Assembly (NCBI GenBank): GCA_949358305.1
Contig: OX442321.1
Span: 7,837,605 to 7,901,604 of the forward strand
Reading direction: 5' to 3'
Length of the DNA stretch: 64,000 nucleotides
DNA from: Strigamia acuminata
Taxonomy: Eukaryota > Arthropoda > Chilopoda > Geophilomorpha > Linotaeniidae
Shown here: piece by piece, positions 1-11,564 of the stretch
How positions within the stretch are numbered: the stretch's first letter is position 1
How the letters are laid out: each line of letters starts with the position of its first letter
The notes under the pieces: model-generated
Seen by the model: only the letters and a program-made list of their open reading frames with translations
Database searches by the model: none
What the model was told of the DNA's origin: nothing
Made by a program: the position numbers and the translations under genes

Positions 1-1310
1 TCCTCATCTCGGACGCGGACGAATACTGCTTGAAACACATGGAAGATCACCCCGAACAGTTTCCCCAAGCAAGTGTCACTCACATTATCACGAAAATTAG
101 AAATTTCACTGAAGTCCAAGGCAATGCGCACCAACTGGACGAAGCGCTGGTCAATTGCGACCCAGAGCGGACCGGCAAATTGGAGTATTCGATTTTTAGG
201 TTGATTTATTGGCGATTTTTATTTTAGAATTCGGAATGTTTGATTTTTAGTCATCCGTTTACCACAGGTACGCCTTGATGAAGTTTGTTGATGAGGGTTT
301 GTTGTCGGAACACGAGTACATCACTTTAGCTCGGCATTACAGCAAGGAGTTGATGACGGATTTGTTTTCTCTGGAAACGTTGACAGTGGTTGCTCAAAGG
401 GAGCTTCATCGTCAGGGATTTGAGGATTTCGATCAATTGCTTACGCTAATTAGTCATTATGATATTACAAGGTAAAAAGTTAAGAAAGGAGAGAGTTCGT
501 AGTGCCAAAAATGCGTTTTATGTGCCAAAAATGCATTTTATGTGCCCAAAATGCGTTTATAAGTGTAAAAAGCATTTTAATGTGCAAAAATGTCATTTTT
601 CGGTGCAAAAATGCCTTTTTTCCTTGCAAAATTGCCATTTTTCGGTGCAAAATTGCCATTTTTCGGTGCAAAATTGCCATTTTTCGGTGCAAAATTGCCA
701 TTTTTCGGTGCAAAATTGCCATTTTTCGGTGCAAAATTGCCATTTTTCGGTGCAAAATTGCCATTTTTCGGTGTAAAATTAGTCAAAAGTGGCCTCTTCG
801 CGCCTACACGCAAGCACTTCTGCCACTAGGTTAATAGGAATTTCATTTTTGATTCTTTTTATTTCTGCTTTAGGAAACAGACACTCGATAGAAAGAATTT
901 ATATCGAGCATTGCGATCATATCCGTTGCCTTTAGCATCACAGTTGATAGAGATGTTTGTGGAGAAGTAAGAGAAGTGACACGTTATTTGTAAGGAATTC
1001 TTGATTGATTTTTATATTTTATTAGATTGGAACCGTCCGAAAAGAACGACATTGATTACAAAAAGATGGTGAATCTTCTAAACTATAAAAAGTTTCCATC
1101 CATACAATATTTAGAACCGCACGTTACCGTAAGCCTTTATTGACACATTGTATCAATGTGTTAATAAGTGTTGATTAATTTCAGTTTGACACCATGCGCT
1201 TGGAAATGCAACCGAAAACCGGACCGGTTCATCATTTGGTGGAATATAAAGATTTTCTATACGATTTGACGAAAGCAGGAAATGAAAAGGACGAAAAAAA
1301 ATCCGGATAG
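1..1310 (+). CDS. EFHC1/EFHC2-like protein, C-terminal part (5' end outside window)
   Basis: Exons 1-199, 268-471, 874-966, 1026-1128 and 1185-1310 join in frame and end at TAG. The first visible residues, LISDADEYCLKHMEDHPEQF, match the end of a DM10 domain as found in the EFHC1/2 axonemal proteins. Two EF-hand-like regions follow, around DPERTGKLEY and SHYDITRKQTLDRKNLY. EFHC proteins are inner-junction proteins of ciliary doublet microtubules. The DM10 N-terminal part lies upstream of the window. The intron at 472-873 holds a 21-bp minisatellite. The family call comes from the DM10 end motif plus the downstream FUNDC1-KDM6A neighbourhood. I cannot tell EFHC1 from EFHC2 here, and a divergent DM10 protein remains possible. 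Confidence 0.68.
583..777. repeat. 21-bp minisatellite in EFHC-like intron
   Basis: Near-perfect tandem copies of a unit containing TGCAAAATTGCCATTTTTC, about nine repeats, lie wholly within the third visible intron. The array is open in several frames by chance and shows no sign of coding. Confidence 0.9.
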
Positions 1311-1626
1311 ACGGATAGAAAATTTTGTTTGTGTAAAATTATTTGATTGTAAATATGAAATATTAAAAAGATAATAAAGAAAACGTAGGAGGGATTTGTT
1401 TGAGTTTGAAATTTGAACGTACAAAACGTATGGAGACGAAGCTAGGGCCGCCATTTTTGTTTTTGTTTACATTCGTGGAACAATTCGAGTGCACTGTGTG
1501 AAGAGCCATTATTGTGTCGAAAGGTGATAAGTCACAAATAGATAAATTTTAAGTGTCAAAATTTAGAGTTTACATCTAATGCCAAGAAATAAATTTATTG
1601 TTTATTTTTATTTGTAATTTTCCACA
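1311..1626. other. Intergenic spacer between EFHC-like gene and family copy A
   Basis: A 316-bp AT-rich spacer. It contains several AATAAA-like signals (for example near 1371) that could end the EFHC-like transcript, and a GCTAGGGCCGCCA stretch near 1441. It must also hold the promoter of copy A, but I see no recognisable element. Confidence 0.5.
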
Positions 1627-3454
1627 ATGATGAGATTCGTTGATTTGAACAGAAACGACGACGAGAGCTCTTTCGAGAAAGTCCTCAGATTGGGCTGTGG
1701 ACCTAATTTTGTTCGAAATCGTGCGGAAGAATTTGAGCAGATGATCAGAGAACAGGTAAAATAATAGGAAATTTTAAATTAGGCTTAAAATAATTGTAAT
1801 CGCACGTTTCGATGAACAGGGTTTGCAATTTTGGTTTCGTTTCTGGCTGACGTTTTGTTACAACAACAGTATGAGTGAATTTGAAGAGGTAATTTTCTGA
1901 GTTTTGTCAAGTCTGTACTATTTTATCTTTATCATTTCAGATAAACAAACTGTTGCCAGGAGTGATCAACTGCTTGCTGAAGGATATTCATGTAAATTTT
2001 GTCCAAGGTGCAGTTCCCATTAGTGGACAAAGTGGTCCAAAAATTAATTTCGGTCCAAAAATGGATTTTCGGTTCAAAAAATGAATTTTTGGTCCAAAAA
2101 ATGAATTTTCGGTCCAAAAAATGAAATTTTGATTCAAAAATTCGTTCTAAGATCAAAAAAAGTTCATTTTGAGGCAAAAAAAATCATTTTGAGGCCAAAA
2201 AAAATCATTTTGATGCCGAAAACAATTTATTTTGGCCAAAACCATCCAATTTTTTCTTCCTAATTTCTTAATTTCTCACAGCATCAAGCGACGATTCAAT
2301 TAATTATTGTTGGAATATCATATTTCCAAGTATATAATTCACTTGTTCATAATTTATATTTAATTTATTGGTTTGTTTAATTTATTTTCTAGAGTATCCA
2401 CCTATTAGAAGAGTAAGTTTCCACAGAAAGAGAGTTTTATCTTGTTGGATAATCAATATTGAGGTTTGAAAATGATTTGATAAAGGTTCTAGACGAAATG
2501 TACCAATTTATGGAAATTGGGTTCGGATGTGCACTGGGCGAAGTGTTCTTCAAATGGCTCGTGGCCAAAGATGTTTCCAGCAACCTCCAAGACCCTAAAG
2601 ACTACAAAGAGTACTGGACAATTCCTTCTCAATATCTGAATCCAAACTTCCAACCTGGCCAACTAGAAAAATACTTGGTCAAACAGTGGGGCAACAAATT
2701 CGCCAAGCTTCTTGGCGTTTCCAAAGATCAAGTGTCATGGATCCGGAAACTATTGGTCTTCCAAGGCAGTCTTGAGTCCGATCTAGACAAGAAAGCCTTG
2801 CACCATTATCACATTCAATACAACCAGAGCAAAGCTGTCAGGAAAATTGTGGAAGGATGGAAAGTTAAACTTAAACAGATGAAGAATGCACTTCAAGAGA
2901 GTGATGAAGTAAAGAAAGTTGAAGAAAGTCTGACTGGAGTAAAAATTATAAAGTTCAAACCAAATACAAATCAAGTGGACAAGTTGCCGCCGCCACCGCC
3001 AGGGAAAGCGAGCTCTGTTGACACTAGTGATACTAGCAGTGGCAGTGAGAAAGAAATGGTTCCTATTCGCCATTGTGCGTGCTGCACGTTGTCTAAAAGA
3101 CTGAAAAAATGTCAAAGGTTGGTAAATAAATGTCAAATTATGCTGTAAAGAGCGTTGGAGTGTACAAACGCTGTGTTTTTACAGGTGTAAAGAGGAAAAT
3201 TGGCCGCAAGCAAGCTACTACTGCGGTGTAGCTTGTCAAAGTATACATTTTTACGGATTATTATGCATTTTGATCATTTTTTGTTGTGGATTTGTGTTTG
3301 TCTAGGCAAGGATTGGTTCGCTAAGCACGAAAAAGAGCACTGCCAGTTCCTGCAAAAGTCTTTAATCGAAACAGCAAAGTTACACCAATTTTTACAAACA
3401 GCAACAAGGCCTAAACTGTTACAAAATCCATTATATGTTGGAAAAAAGTGTTGA
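1627..3454 (+). CDS. Family copy A: GCGP-core protein with C-terminal MYND-like zinc finger
   Basis: Eight exons: 1627-1755, 1820-1888, 1941-2007, 2282-2329, 2393-2412, 2486-3117, 3185-3240 and 3306-3454. They sum to 1170 nt, 389 residues. The start is ATGATG, as MMRFVDL. Exon 1 gives GCGPNFVRNR, exon 2 FWFRFWLTFC and exon 4 NYCWN. Exon 6 carries the core, with CALGEVFFKWL, YWTIPSQYL, LEKYLVKQWG and WIRK. The MYND-like finger is split over exons 6-8: C-x2-C, KKC-x2-C, YYC-x3-CQ, DW and H-x3-H. Such fingers usually bind proline-rich peptides, often in transcription or chromatin factors. The protein has no signal peptide or membrane segment. The N-terminal half is not a family I recognise, so the function is unknown. 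Confidence 0.82.
2035..2215. repeat. ~20-bp degenerate minisatellite, copy A intron 3
   Basis: Repeats of a GGTCCAAAAAATGAATTTTC-like unit, then TTCATTTTGAGGCCAAAAAA-like units, fill most of the intron between exons 3 and 4. Confidence 0.75.
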
Positions 3455-3817
3455 ATTTTATTTTTGTCTGATTTTAGCATTTGTTCGTACATCCTGTCGA
3501 TGTTTCCAAAACAAAACATGTTTTTTTTTCCATTTTTATTTATACGTATATATTTTATTTATTATCTTTAAAAAAATGTAAAACCAACAGAATTCAGAAA
3601 AATAAAGTCGATTAAACACACTTGAAATTGTTGATAATTTTGGTCGACAATCGGTTGCAATAATGGTTCAGAAAATGCCAATAATGGACACTAGGAGTTA
3701 TCCAATCCAACCGATTATTATATAAAATTTACAACTACACCCGGCGTTTGTTTTCTGGAATACATTTCAAAATTTGAAGTTATCACATCCACCATTCATC
3801 AGAAATAAAAAACAAAC
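3455..3817. other. Spacer between copies A and B
   Basis: 363 bp, AT-rich, with an AATAAA at 3600 that probably serves copy A. No conserved promoter element or open frame is seen. Confidence 0.5.
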
Positions 3818-6127
3818 ATGCGATTCATTGAACTGGATAGAAACGGGATGACATATTTCGACGCAGTCGTTAAACTCGGCTGCGGCCCGGGTTTTGTGCG
3901 AAATCGATCAGACGCCTTTGAACAGATGATAAGAGAACAAGTACAACTGAAAACACTCAATAAACAAATCCAAATTAACTAACCCTCATTGCCCCAACAG
4001 GGATTACAGTTTTGGTTCAGATTCTGGTTAACTTTCACCATGCATCATGAAATCAAAGAGTTTTATGAAGTAAGTAAATGCATTTTACGCAATAAACTCC
4101 TCGAATAGTCAATCACATTTCTATGTAGATCAATCGTGACATACCCGGTTTGATCGCAAGTCTGTTCAAAGGACTCCATTACCACTTTGTGCAAGGTAAC
4201 TTCGGTCTAACGTGCAAAAATATGGAATAAAATGTGGGAAATGAACAAAAAATTACAGAAATTATTATGTAGAGGCCCAAAAATTGTCTAGAAAAATGAA
4301 TTTATTTCAAATAGGGCTCTAAAAGAGATTAACTGGGGCCCTGGGCCCGGGCCCGTAAGTTAAGACTTGACTAAAATTTATCTTTTTCTACTCAAAACTA
4401 GCATCCAACGAAGAAGCGATAACTTATTGCTGGAACACCATATTCGCATGTATTTGTGTTAAAATATCGAACTTGGAGATGTTTGTTTTATTTTTTGTTT
4501 ATTTCAGGTGGAGCACCGGCCAAGAGAGTAAGAAAACTGGTGAGAAATATTTTTAATTAATTAAATTAGTTATTTTGAAACGTGAAATAGATCTTGGACG
4601 AAATGTATCAATTTTTGGAGATCGGGTTCGCTTGCGCGCTCGGCGAAGTGTTTTTCAAGTGGCTGTACGCCGAAAACGTTGGCGGTCACTGCAAACGGAA
4701 ATACTGGACCGTGCCGAAGAAATATCTGGATCCCGAGTACAAACCGGGGTTTTTGGAGGTGTTTTTGCTGTGCGAGTGGGGGAACAAGTTTGTAGAGCTG
4801 CTGGGTGTGACGAAGAACGAAGTTCCTTGGGTGAAGAAGTTGTTGCAGATACCTCTGTATCTGTTTGAGGACCGGAAAGGGATGAGCATGTATCATATGG
4901 AGTACACAAGAGCTCTTCTCGTGAGAAAGTGCTTGGAGAATTGGAAGTTAAAGATCAGAAATATGAGAGCAGCAATTCAACAAGCCGATTGTAAAAGACA
5001 AATGGACGATACCTTTGCTCCAAAGAAGCCTAAAAAAGGTAAATGAGTTTCAACAAATTTGTAAAATTCACATGTACGCCAGTGATATTTGCAAGAAATT
5101 TGCGAAATTTGCGAGAAATTTGCGAAATTTGCGAGAAATTTGCGAAATTTGCGAGAAATTTGCGAAATTTGCGAGAAATTTGCGAAATTTGCGAGAAATT
5201 TGCGAAATTTGCGAGAAATTTGCGAAATTTGCGAGAAATTTGCGAAATTTGCGAAATTTGCGAGAAATTTGCGAAATTTGCGAGAAATTTGCGAAATTTG
5301 CAAGAAATTTGCGAAATTTGCGAGAAATTTGCGAAATTTGCGAGAAATTTGCGAAATTTGCGAGAAATTTGCGAAATTTGCGAGAAATTTGCGAAATTTG
5401 CGAGAAATTTGCGAAATTTGCGAGAAATTTGCGAGAAATTTGCGAGAAATTTGCGAGAAATTTGCGGAATTTGCAAAATTTGCGAAAAATTTGCAAAATT
5501 GGCGAAAAATTTGCTAAAAATTTGCTCAATTTGCGAAATTTGTAACATTTTTGGAGAAATTTGCTCAATTTGTAAAATTTTTGGAGAAATTTGCAAAATT
5601 TGCGAGTAATTTGCGACATTTGCGGCAAAACTTTGGATTTTTCGATTTTAAACACGTTATTGTCTATTTTCAAAGTTAACAAAGTTCGGTTTCTGCTCTC
5701 GGACCTTGGCAAGATTGCTGCTGAAGCCGACGTCTATTTGGCTGCTGATTCGAGCAGCAACAGTAGCAAGGAGATCGATTTACGAGAGTCGTCAGCCCCC
5801 AACTTGATGAACTTTTTCCCCGAAGAGTCAAAAACACAAAGGATAGAAGCGGAACGTGTTATTTTGATGCCAAATGGTTCTGCAGTGGCTGATCTTAACT
5901 CGGTCATTCCAAACATCAACAATTGTGCTGCAGTCATTCAGAATTTAAAAGACATTCCCATAGTGGCTGATCATCACGCGACGAATGTCCGGCCTGCAAG
6001 CTCCGACCGCACGCCGGCAATTGATCGTTCTGTCGTGGTTAATTGTCACGAAATGTGCGATCAGCATTCAGTGATTCAAAATTTGAAGAGTCATCATCGA
6101 CTTCATGGAGTGAAGTCCAGAATATAA
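3818..6127 (+). CDS. Family copy B: GCGP-core protein that has lost the zinc finger and gained a new C-terminus
   Basis: Seven exons: 3818-3940, 4001-4069, 4129-4195, 4402-4449, 4508-4527, 4591-5038 and 5676-6127. They sum to 1227 nt, 408 residues. Exons 1-6 follow the family closely (MRFIELDRN, GCGPGFVRNR, FWFRFWLTF, ACALGEVFFKWL, LLGV..VPWVKK). After KKPKK the exon ends in phase 1, where other copies run on to the finger. The intron is filled by a 20-bp satellite. The only downstream exon that fits the phase encodes about 150 residues unrelated to the family, starting NKVRFLLSDLGKIAAEADVY and without zinc ligands. The last exon is inferred from phase and open frame. A stop just after 5038 (at 5046) is the alternative if the intron is retained. 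Confidence 0.72.
5088..5470. repeat. 20-bp satellite in copy B terminal intron
   Basis: About 19 nearly identical tandem copies of GCGAAATTTGCGAGAAATTT. Decayed units (GCAAAATT, GCGAAAAATTT) extend to about 5610. The unit is two 9/11-bp half-repeats, GCGAAATTT and GCGAGAAATTT. It lies entirely between exons 6 and 7 of copy B and is open in all frames because it lacks stop triplets. Confidence 0.95.
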
Positions 6128-6464
6128 CGGTTCAGTTGACGTTTTCATGTTTGATTTGTGAAAAAATAATAGCATGCATTTACGAAAATTAAATATTGTA
6201 AAATTTGTAAAATGTGCTTTTGAAAAAAAAATGTAAAAGCGAGAAAAGTGTAAATAAAAATCTGATACTTTGAATTTTTTGATGTTTGCTGCGGTATCGT
6301 GCGGGTTTTAACTGCTGTTTTGAAAAGCCGTTTGTCTTTCTTGCGTTGCATTGTGGATAATGTACATCTTCCATTTTGATTTTCGCCTTCACGAATAGAA
6401 TTTGACTTTTATCGGTTTTTTTAAATTCAAATTTCTGGTGTAAAAACGTGTCCAAACAACTGCA
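6128..6464. other. Spacer between copies B and C
   Basis: 337 bp, AT-rich, with AATAAA near 6254. No conserved element is seen. Confidence 0.5.
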
Positions 6465-8416
6465 ATGAAGTATATAAATTTAAACAGAAATATCAACGAC
6501 GAAAGTTATTTAAGTGCAGTGTTGAAAACGGGATGCGGACCCAATTTTATCCGCAATAGACCGCAACTGTTTGAAGCGATGATAAAAGAACAAGTAAAAT
6601 GAAAAATATGAAATTATTTTATTTCAAAAATTGATTTTATAATTAAAATTTGCTCATTTGATTCAGGGTTTAGAGTTTTGGTTCCGTTTTTGGCTGTCAT
6701 TTTGCTTGAATCACAACGTTACGGAATTTCATGAGGTAAAAAAAATATAAAAAAGAATAAAAGATGTCCAAATTGATTTTGTTTTTTAAAAGAAATTCGA
6801 AAAAATTAGTTTGTAATTTTATTTTTTATTTATGAAGTTTGAACAAGAAGTACCAGGTTGGGTAATGGCGGTGTGTCAAGTTCTCCACGATAATTTTGTA
6901 GAAGGTAGATATTAGATTTTAGATATTTTCAAATTAATGAATGTATTTTTGTTTTCAGTTTCAAGTAAGGAAGCGCTCAGGTTTTGTTGGAACGTTATCT
7001 TAAGTAAGTGCAATTATATTACTTGTTTGTACGGTAGTTTGTTTGGGTAAAGCGTACATATCTCACAGGGATACGTAAATGTTAAGTTTATAAGTGCATT
7101 ATTTTCAAGCAATGTAAAATTCATGTAAAATGTGCACTCTAGCATGTAAAATGTGCACTCTAGCATGTAAAATGTGCACTCTAGCATGTAAAATGTGCAC
7201 TCTAGCATGTAAAATGTGCACTTAACTTATAAAACATGCATTTTCGCATCTAATAAATGCAAAAATATGCATTTTTGCATTTAACTTGTAAGAAATGCAT
7301 TTTTGCATTTAACTTGTAAGAAATGCATTTTTGCAACTAAAAAATACTTTTTTTGCAACTAAAAAATACATTTTTCCATCTAAAAAATTCAGTTTTACAT
7401 ATAAAAAGTGCATTTTTGTATTCAAAACATGCAATTTTGAATCTTTACTCTTCTAGTTTTTATTTTAGCTCATTTTCGTCTAGCTAAATGCATTCTTACA
7501 CATAGAAACGGATAAAAGTTTAAATAGTTTGTTACCGTGTATTTTGTCCTGTCTATACAACTACAGTCTGCATGGTGTCGAGATTTCATTGTACTTCATT
7601 CTCTGCTAAGTGCTAAAAAAATCCCAAATATAGGAAATAAGCTCCTCTCTCAAATATTATCCATCTCACCGGCCGAATACAAGACCCCACTGAAAACCAA
7701 GCCAGCATTTTATAGACAACAAGTATAAATGCAAACAATTCCAAACGATCTATCATACTATACAGAAAAATCAAAGTTAGTTTGCAGAATCTACATCGGA
7801 ATTTGTTCAAATCGCTTTCGCGTGCGCACTCGGCGAGATCTTCCACAAATGGCTGAACACGGACGAGAACGACGCTGGCAAGAAATACTGGTCCGTTCCG
7901 GACCGTTATTTAGAGCCGGACTTCAAGCCGGGAGTCCTGGAAAAATTCCTGGTGGACAAATGGGGCATCAAATTGGCCAAGTTTTTCGGCGTCGGTGCAG
8001 AACGGCTCCCGTGGGTCCGCCAAATGCTGCGATACGACAGAGGCATCTTGAAGTACGTCGACGATCCGACTTTGGGCAGACCGACCGGTCCCGCCGCGTT
8101 GATTGGTTTGCCGCGCCCTTTGGAGGATCGCATAGACACGTGGAAGTCGAAGGTGAAACAAATGCGACATGAAATTCAAACGGTTGACGAAGGGCGGAAA
8201 AACGATTACGGCAAGCATTTGAAACGTTTGCAACTGAGGAATCGGGACAAGTCTATCTCTAGTCACTCGGAGGTCTTGCTGCAGTCCGAGGCCAGTGGCG
8301 ACACGAGTAAAGAGAAGGGGAGCACGCGCTTAAAGAAAAATGGACAGTTTTCGTCGTGCACAAACACGTGTTGTGTAAATAAGGGCCGGAGAAACAACAA
8401 GGAAATAAAAATGTGA
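6465..8416 (+). CDS. Family copy C: shortened member with decayed zinc finger
   Basis: Exons 6465-6593, 6667-6735, 6838-6904, 6959-7003 and 7788-8416 sum to 939 nt, 312 residues. It starts MKYINLN and has GCGPNFIRNR, FWFRFWLSFC and RFCWN. The small exon 5 seen in every other copy is missing; exon 4 (phase 1) joins the core exon directly in frame. The core is intact (FACALGEIFHKWL, YWSVPDRYLEP, LEKFLVDKWG, LPWVRQ). The finger region has shrunk to CTNTCCVNKGRRNNKEIKM followed by a stop, and I found no exon for the second half of the finger. It is either a finger-less functional variant or a gene starting to decay; the intact core frame argues against an old pseudogene. Confidence 0.7.
7115..7440. 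repeat. ~20-bp minisatellites in copy C intron 4
   Basis: Five copies of a 21-bp GCATGTAAAATGTGCACTCT-type unit are followed by looser TTGTAAGAAATGCATTTTTG units. All lie inside the long intron before the core exon. Confidence 0.85.
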
Positions 8417-8765
8417 AATTTGGATTTTTTTTATTTTAAATTTTTTTTTTTAAATTTAAATTTTTTTTTTTCAGAGGTAACGGTAAAAAGATTTCTTCCT
8501 TACCTTAAAATCTGTGTGTTTTTAAATTTTAAGGCGAATGTTTTGATTTTTGGAAGAGAAAAAAAACAGAAAAATGAAAGTAAAATAAAAAGGAAACGAA
8601 AAAACGAGAAAATGTTTATTTGAAATTCCGTTGCCAGATGGCGTTTACACAATAATTTGTAGAATTTGTAGAAAATTTAGGAGTTTCCGTTCTAGCTGTC
8701 ATCAAAATTCTGAGTTGAATTTTAAACACAAATTGGTGATAAATAAAAAAAAAGCCAGGATAAAA
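8417..8765. other. Spacer between copies C and D
   Basis: 349 bp. It begins with T-rich homopolymer-like runs (8425-8472). A CCAGATGGCG site lies at 8634, about 120 bp before the start of copy D. No gene is seen. Confidence 0.5.
8634..8643 (+). promoter_or_regulatory. CTCF-like core motif upstream of copy D
   Basis: CCAGATGGCG matches the conserved right half of the CTCF recognition core (AGRKGGCR). Similar sites stand before copies E-H and CMC4. Binding is inferred from the motif only. Confidence 0.4.
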
Positions 8766-11564
8766 ATGAGATATATTGACTTGAGAAAAGGGAAGAGGAA
8801 AAGTTCGGTTCATGCGGTCCTCAAGTTGGGATGTGGGCCTAATTTCGTCAAGAATCGCGCCGAAGCTTTTGAGCAGATGATTAAAGAACAGGTTAGGCTA
8901 TTTTAAGCCTGTTGTTGTCATCAGAAATTTGATAAATTTTACAGGGAGTGGAATTTTGGTTCCGGTTTTGGTTAACGTTTTGTTTCCAACATGGCATCAG
9001 AGAATTTGACGATGTAAAATAATAAAAACGGGCAGAAAAGAGATGATTTTTACCTATATTAATGCTTTTCTTTTTCTTTAAATTTAAGGTTGATGATGAA
9101 TTGCCAGGATGGACTACAACACTACTGAAAGACCTGCACAGGAATTTTGTTGAAGGTATAATGGATGCTGGAAGCTTAGGTGTCATTTTATTTTTTTAAA
9201 TGTCACAAAATGCACTTTTTAGGTGAACGAGCAATTGATTATTGTTGGAATGTCATATTTGAAAGTATATCAATCACGACTACAATTTATCTATTCATTC
9301 ACTACAATTTATTTGTTTTTGTCTTGAAAAGCTGGTCCACCTATGAAAAGAGTAAATAGTGTAAATCCTCCAATTAGGTTCCAACTAATTGCATCATTTA
9401 ATTGCCGCATCGTGCTCAGAGGGGTCCCGAACTTTCAAATTTCTAAGAAAATTTGATGATTTTTCAATAAATAAATTCGTTTTTGCTAATATTTTGGGGC
9501 CCCACTAATCACTTTTTCCTGAGGTCCTGCAAAACCTGGTTGTCGGCAATTAATTGTCTGGATACTGTACCCCTGGGTTCAGCTAGGGAACTGTGTACCG
9601 TATTATCCCACTTTAAGCCGCATGCATGCCTGTATATACTCGAAACCACCACAACGTTGACCTAATTCAGCCGGTTTACGCCTAACTGTGTACTGTGTTC
9701 GACTACGCGGGAAAAGTACTTCTGTGTCAAAGCATCACCTTTGACAATGTTGGTAATCGATCACAATGTCTGGAGTTTGATTACAATTCTGGTGTTTTGG
9801 GCTACTTTTTTGTGTCACTACACCAGTGAAATAGGTCAACGTTGTGGTGGTTTTGAGTATAGTGCGAGTTTTACTGGCATGCCAATATAAACCGCGTTGC
9901 CAGTGTAGGTGAGTAAGAATTTGTTTCAATCAGAATTGACTCAAAACAAGCGTAAAAAGCATTTTTAGATGTCCAAAATGTAGGAAATCGGCCTAAACTT
10001 TTATAAATTTTCCCAAATTTTAGTAATAATCTTCAGAATATCAAGAAAACTCAAATTTCTGGCCCAAATTCCAACATAATTATTCATCCCAGCTGTTTAA
10101 TAAAAATAAAAAAACCAAGTTTTTCACTTACACCTGCACGTTTCACTTTATACCGGCATGCTGGTATAAACTGTTTGACTGTAATTCCAAAAACCTAGTA
10201 AACCCATGTCCAACGACATGCAACTTAAAGCGGGATAATACGGTAGGTGACTATTGGAGGATTTGTGGTGACTGAAATGTTAATTTGAAGATTGACCTTC
10301 TGTATAACAGATTTTAGATGAAATTTACCAATTTGTGGCAATGGAATTTGCTTCTGCTCTTGGCGAAGTGTTTTTTAAGTGGCTTGTTGCTGACGAATTG
10401 AACGGCCAAGCTAAAGAGTATTGGAAAATCCCTGATGTTTACTTGGCTCGAAACTTCCAGCCAGGAGTGTTGGAAAAGTTTTTGGTGGCACAATGGGGCA
10501 AGAAACTGCTGCATCTTTTGGGCGTGTCGAGAAGAGACGTCTTTTGGATTCAGGCGATGCTGAGTCGGAAAAAACCAGCTGAAGATAGCGATTACGGTGT
10601 GGAATTCTTTGAGAATGCGAAATTAATTCGTAAACGGTATAAATATGTTTGGAAACTGAAACTGAAAGGAATGAGAAAAGCGATTGATAATGCTGATGAG
10701 TTGAGAAAACTACATCAAAATAGAGCTGGAACAAAAATAATCAAAATTGCCAGTGATGTTAAGAAAACTGCAACTGCAACTCAACAGACTGCGAAACAAC
10801 CGCAGTGTTCGTGTTGTGGTACCATTGCTCGAGTAAGGAAGTGCCAAGTGTAAGTACTGGATTATTAAGGAAAAGTTAAGAGGTTTGAATCCATCCATAT
10901 ACACACATTTTAACACTGCGAAACAAAATCGGAACGTATCTATCATATAAAAACAGAATTGGGAGAACAGTCGAGTGTCGTTACAACGAATCACAAGGGA
11001 CCAGAAAAATCGATTCGTTATAATGAGAATTTGTTATATCGAAATTTTTTAACATGGTGTTCTATGGCCAGCCAACCAAACGGGCCATTTTTAGGTATTC
11101 GTTATATCGATAATTTGTTATATCGCGATTCGTTATAAAGAGTTTCGACTGTATACCGTGTACATTGCGGTTTTTATGGAAACCGCACCGCACTTGCAAA
11201 AAGAAATAACCGCACAACCCTACTAAACACCATGGACAGGCATTCTGATTGGTTAATGCTAGAATTGTTTTCTTATTTTGTATTAATATATATTCTTATA
11301 CTTATGTAGATGCGTTGACGAAAACTGGCAAAAGCCTAAATACTACTGTGGAATTTCGTGTCAAAGTAAGTTCACTTTAATTTTGTAATGATCATGATGA
11401 AACTTAAAAAAAAATTAAATTAACAAGGTAAAGATTGGTACGAGAAGCATAAAAAAGAACATTATAAATATATGAAAAGGAGAAAACATGTAATGTTGAA
11501 GGCGAATGCGAAAATGTTACAACAGGGTTGTTATGAGAAAACTTCATCTTCAATTGAAAGTTAA
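8766..11564 (+). CDS. Family copy D: GCGP-core protein with MYND-like zinc finger
   Basis: Eight exons: 8766-8891, 8945-9013, 9089-9155, 9223-9264, 9332-9351, 10311-10849, 11310-11365 and 11428-11564. They sum to 1056 nt, 351 residues. It starts MRYIDL and has GCGPNFVKNR, FWFRFWLTFC, DYCWN, FASALGEVFFKWL and LLGVSRRDVFWIQ. Its alanine-serine at the usual alanine-cysteine of the core is unusual. The finger is complete: CSCC, RKCQVC, YYCGISCQ, DW and HKKEH. Intron 5 carries a 646-bp inverted-repeat element and intron 6 a pogo-like one. It is the most compact complete member and probably closest to the ancestral layout. Confidence 0.82.
9598..10243. mobile_element. Non-autonomous inverted-repeat transposon in copy D intron 5
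   Basis: The terminal inverted repeats begin CCGTATTATCCCRCTTTAAG and are flanked on both sides by TA (9596-9597, 10244-10245), as for Tc1/mariner-like insertions. A second inverted pair lies inside (about 9634-9668 against 9831-9866). Part of the interior resembles the element at 31248-31624. It encodes no transposase. Confidence 0.75.
10968..11151. mobile_element. pogo/Tigger-like MITE in copy D intron 6
   Basis: The ends read CAGTCGAGTGTCGTTACAAC and, on the other strand, CAGTCGAAACTCTTTATAAC. Internal GTTATATCGA repeats are also present. Ends beginning CAGT with TTATAACGA-like sequence are typical of pogo/Tigger elements. A TA follows the right end; the left flank is AA, so the target duplication is not clean. 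Confidence 0.65.

Noticed and set aside
459-834. Several overlapping open frames on both strands made of repeating peptides (HFSVQNC, MAILHRK, NFAPKNG)
   Set aside because: They are translations of a 21-bp intron minisatellite with no stop triplets; they have no start context and no family similarity.
5088-5470. Possible CRISPR array because of regular short repeats
   Set aside because: There are no unique spacers; units are contiguous and the genome is eukaryotic.
4977-5712. Long repetitive frames (NLREICEICEKFAKFA, QISRKFRKFLANF) on both strands
   Set aside because: By-product of the 20-bp GCGAAATTTGCGAGAAATTT satellite in copy B's intron.
9483-9665. Small frame in copy D intron 5 as a separate gene
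   Set aside because: It overlaps the end of an inverted-repeat transposon and has no splice or family support.
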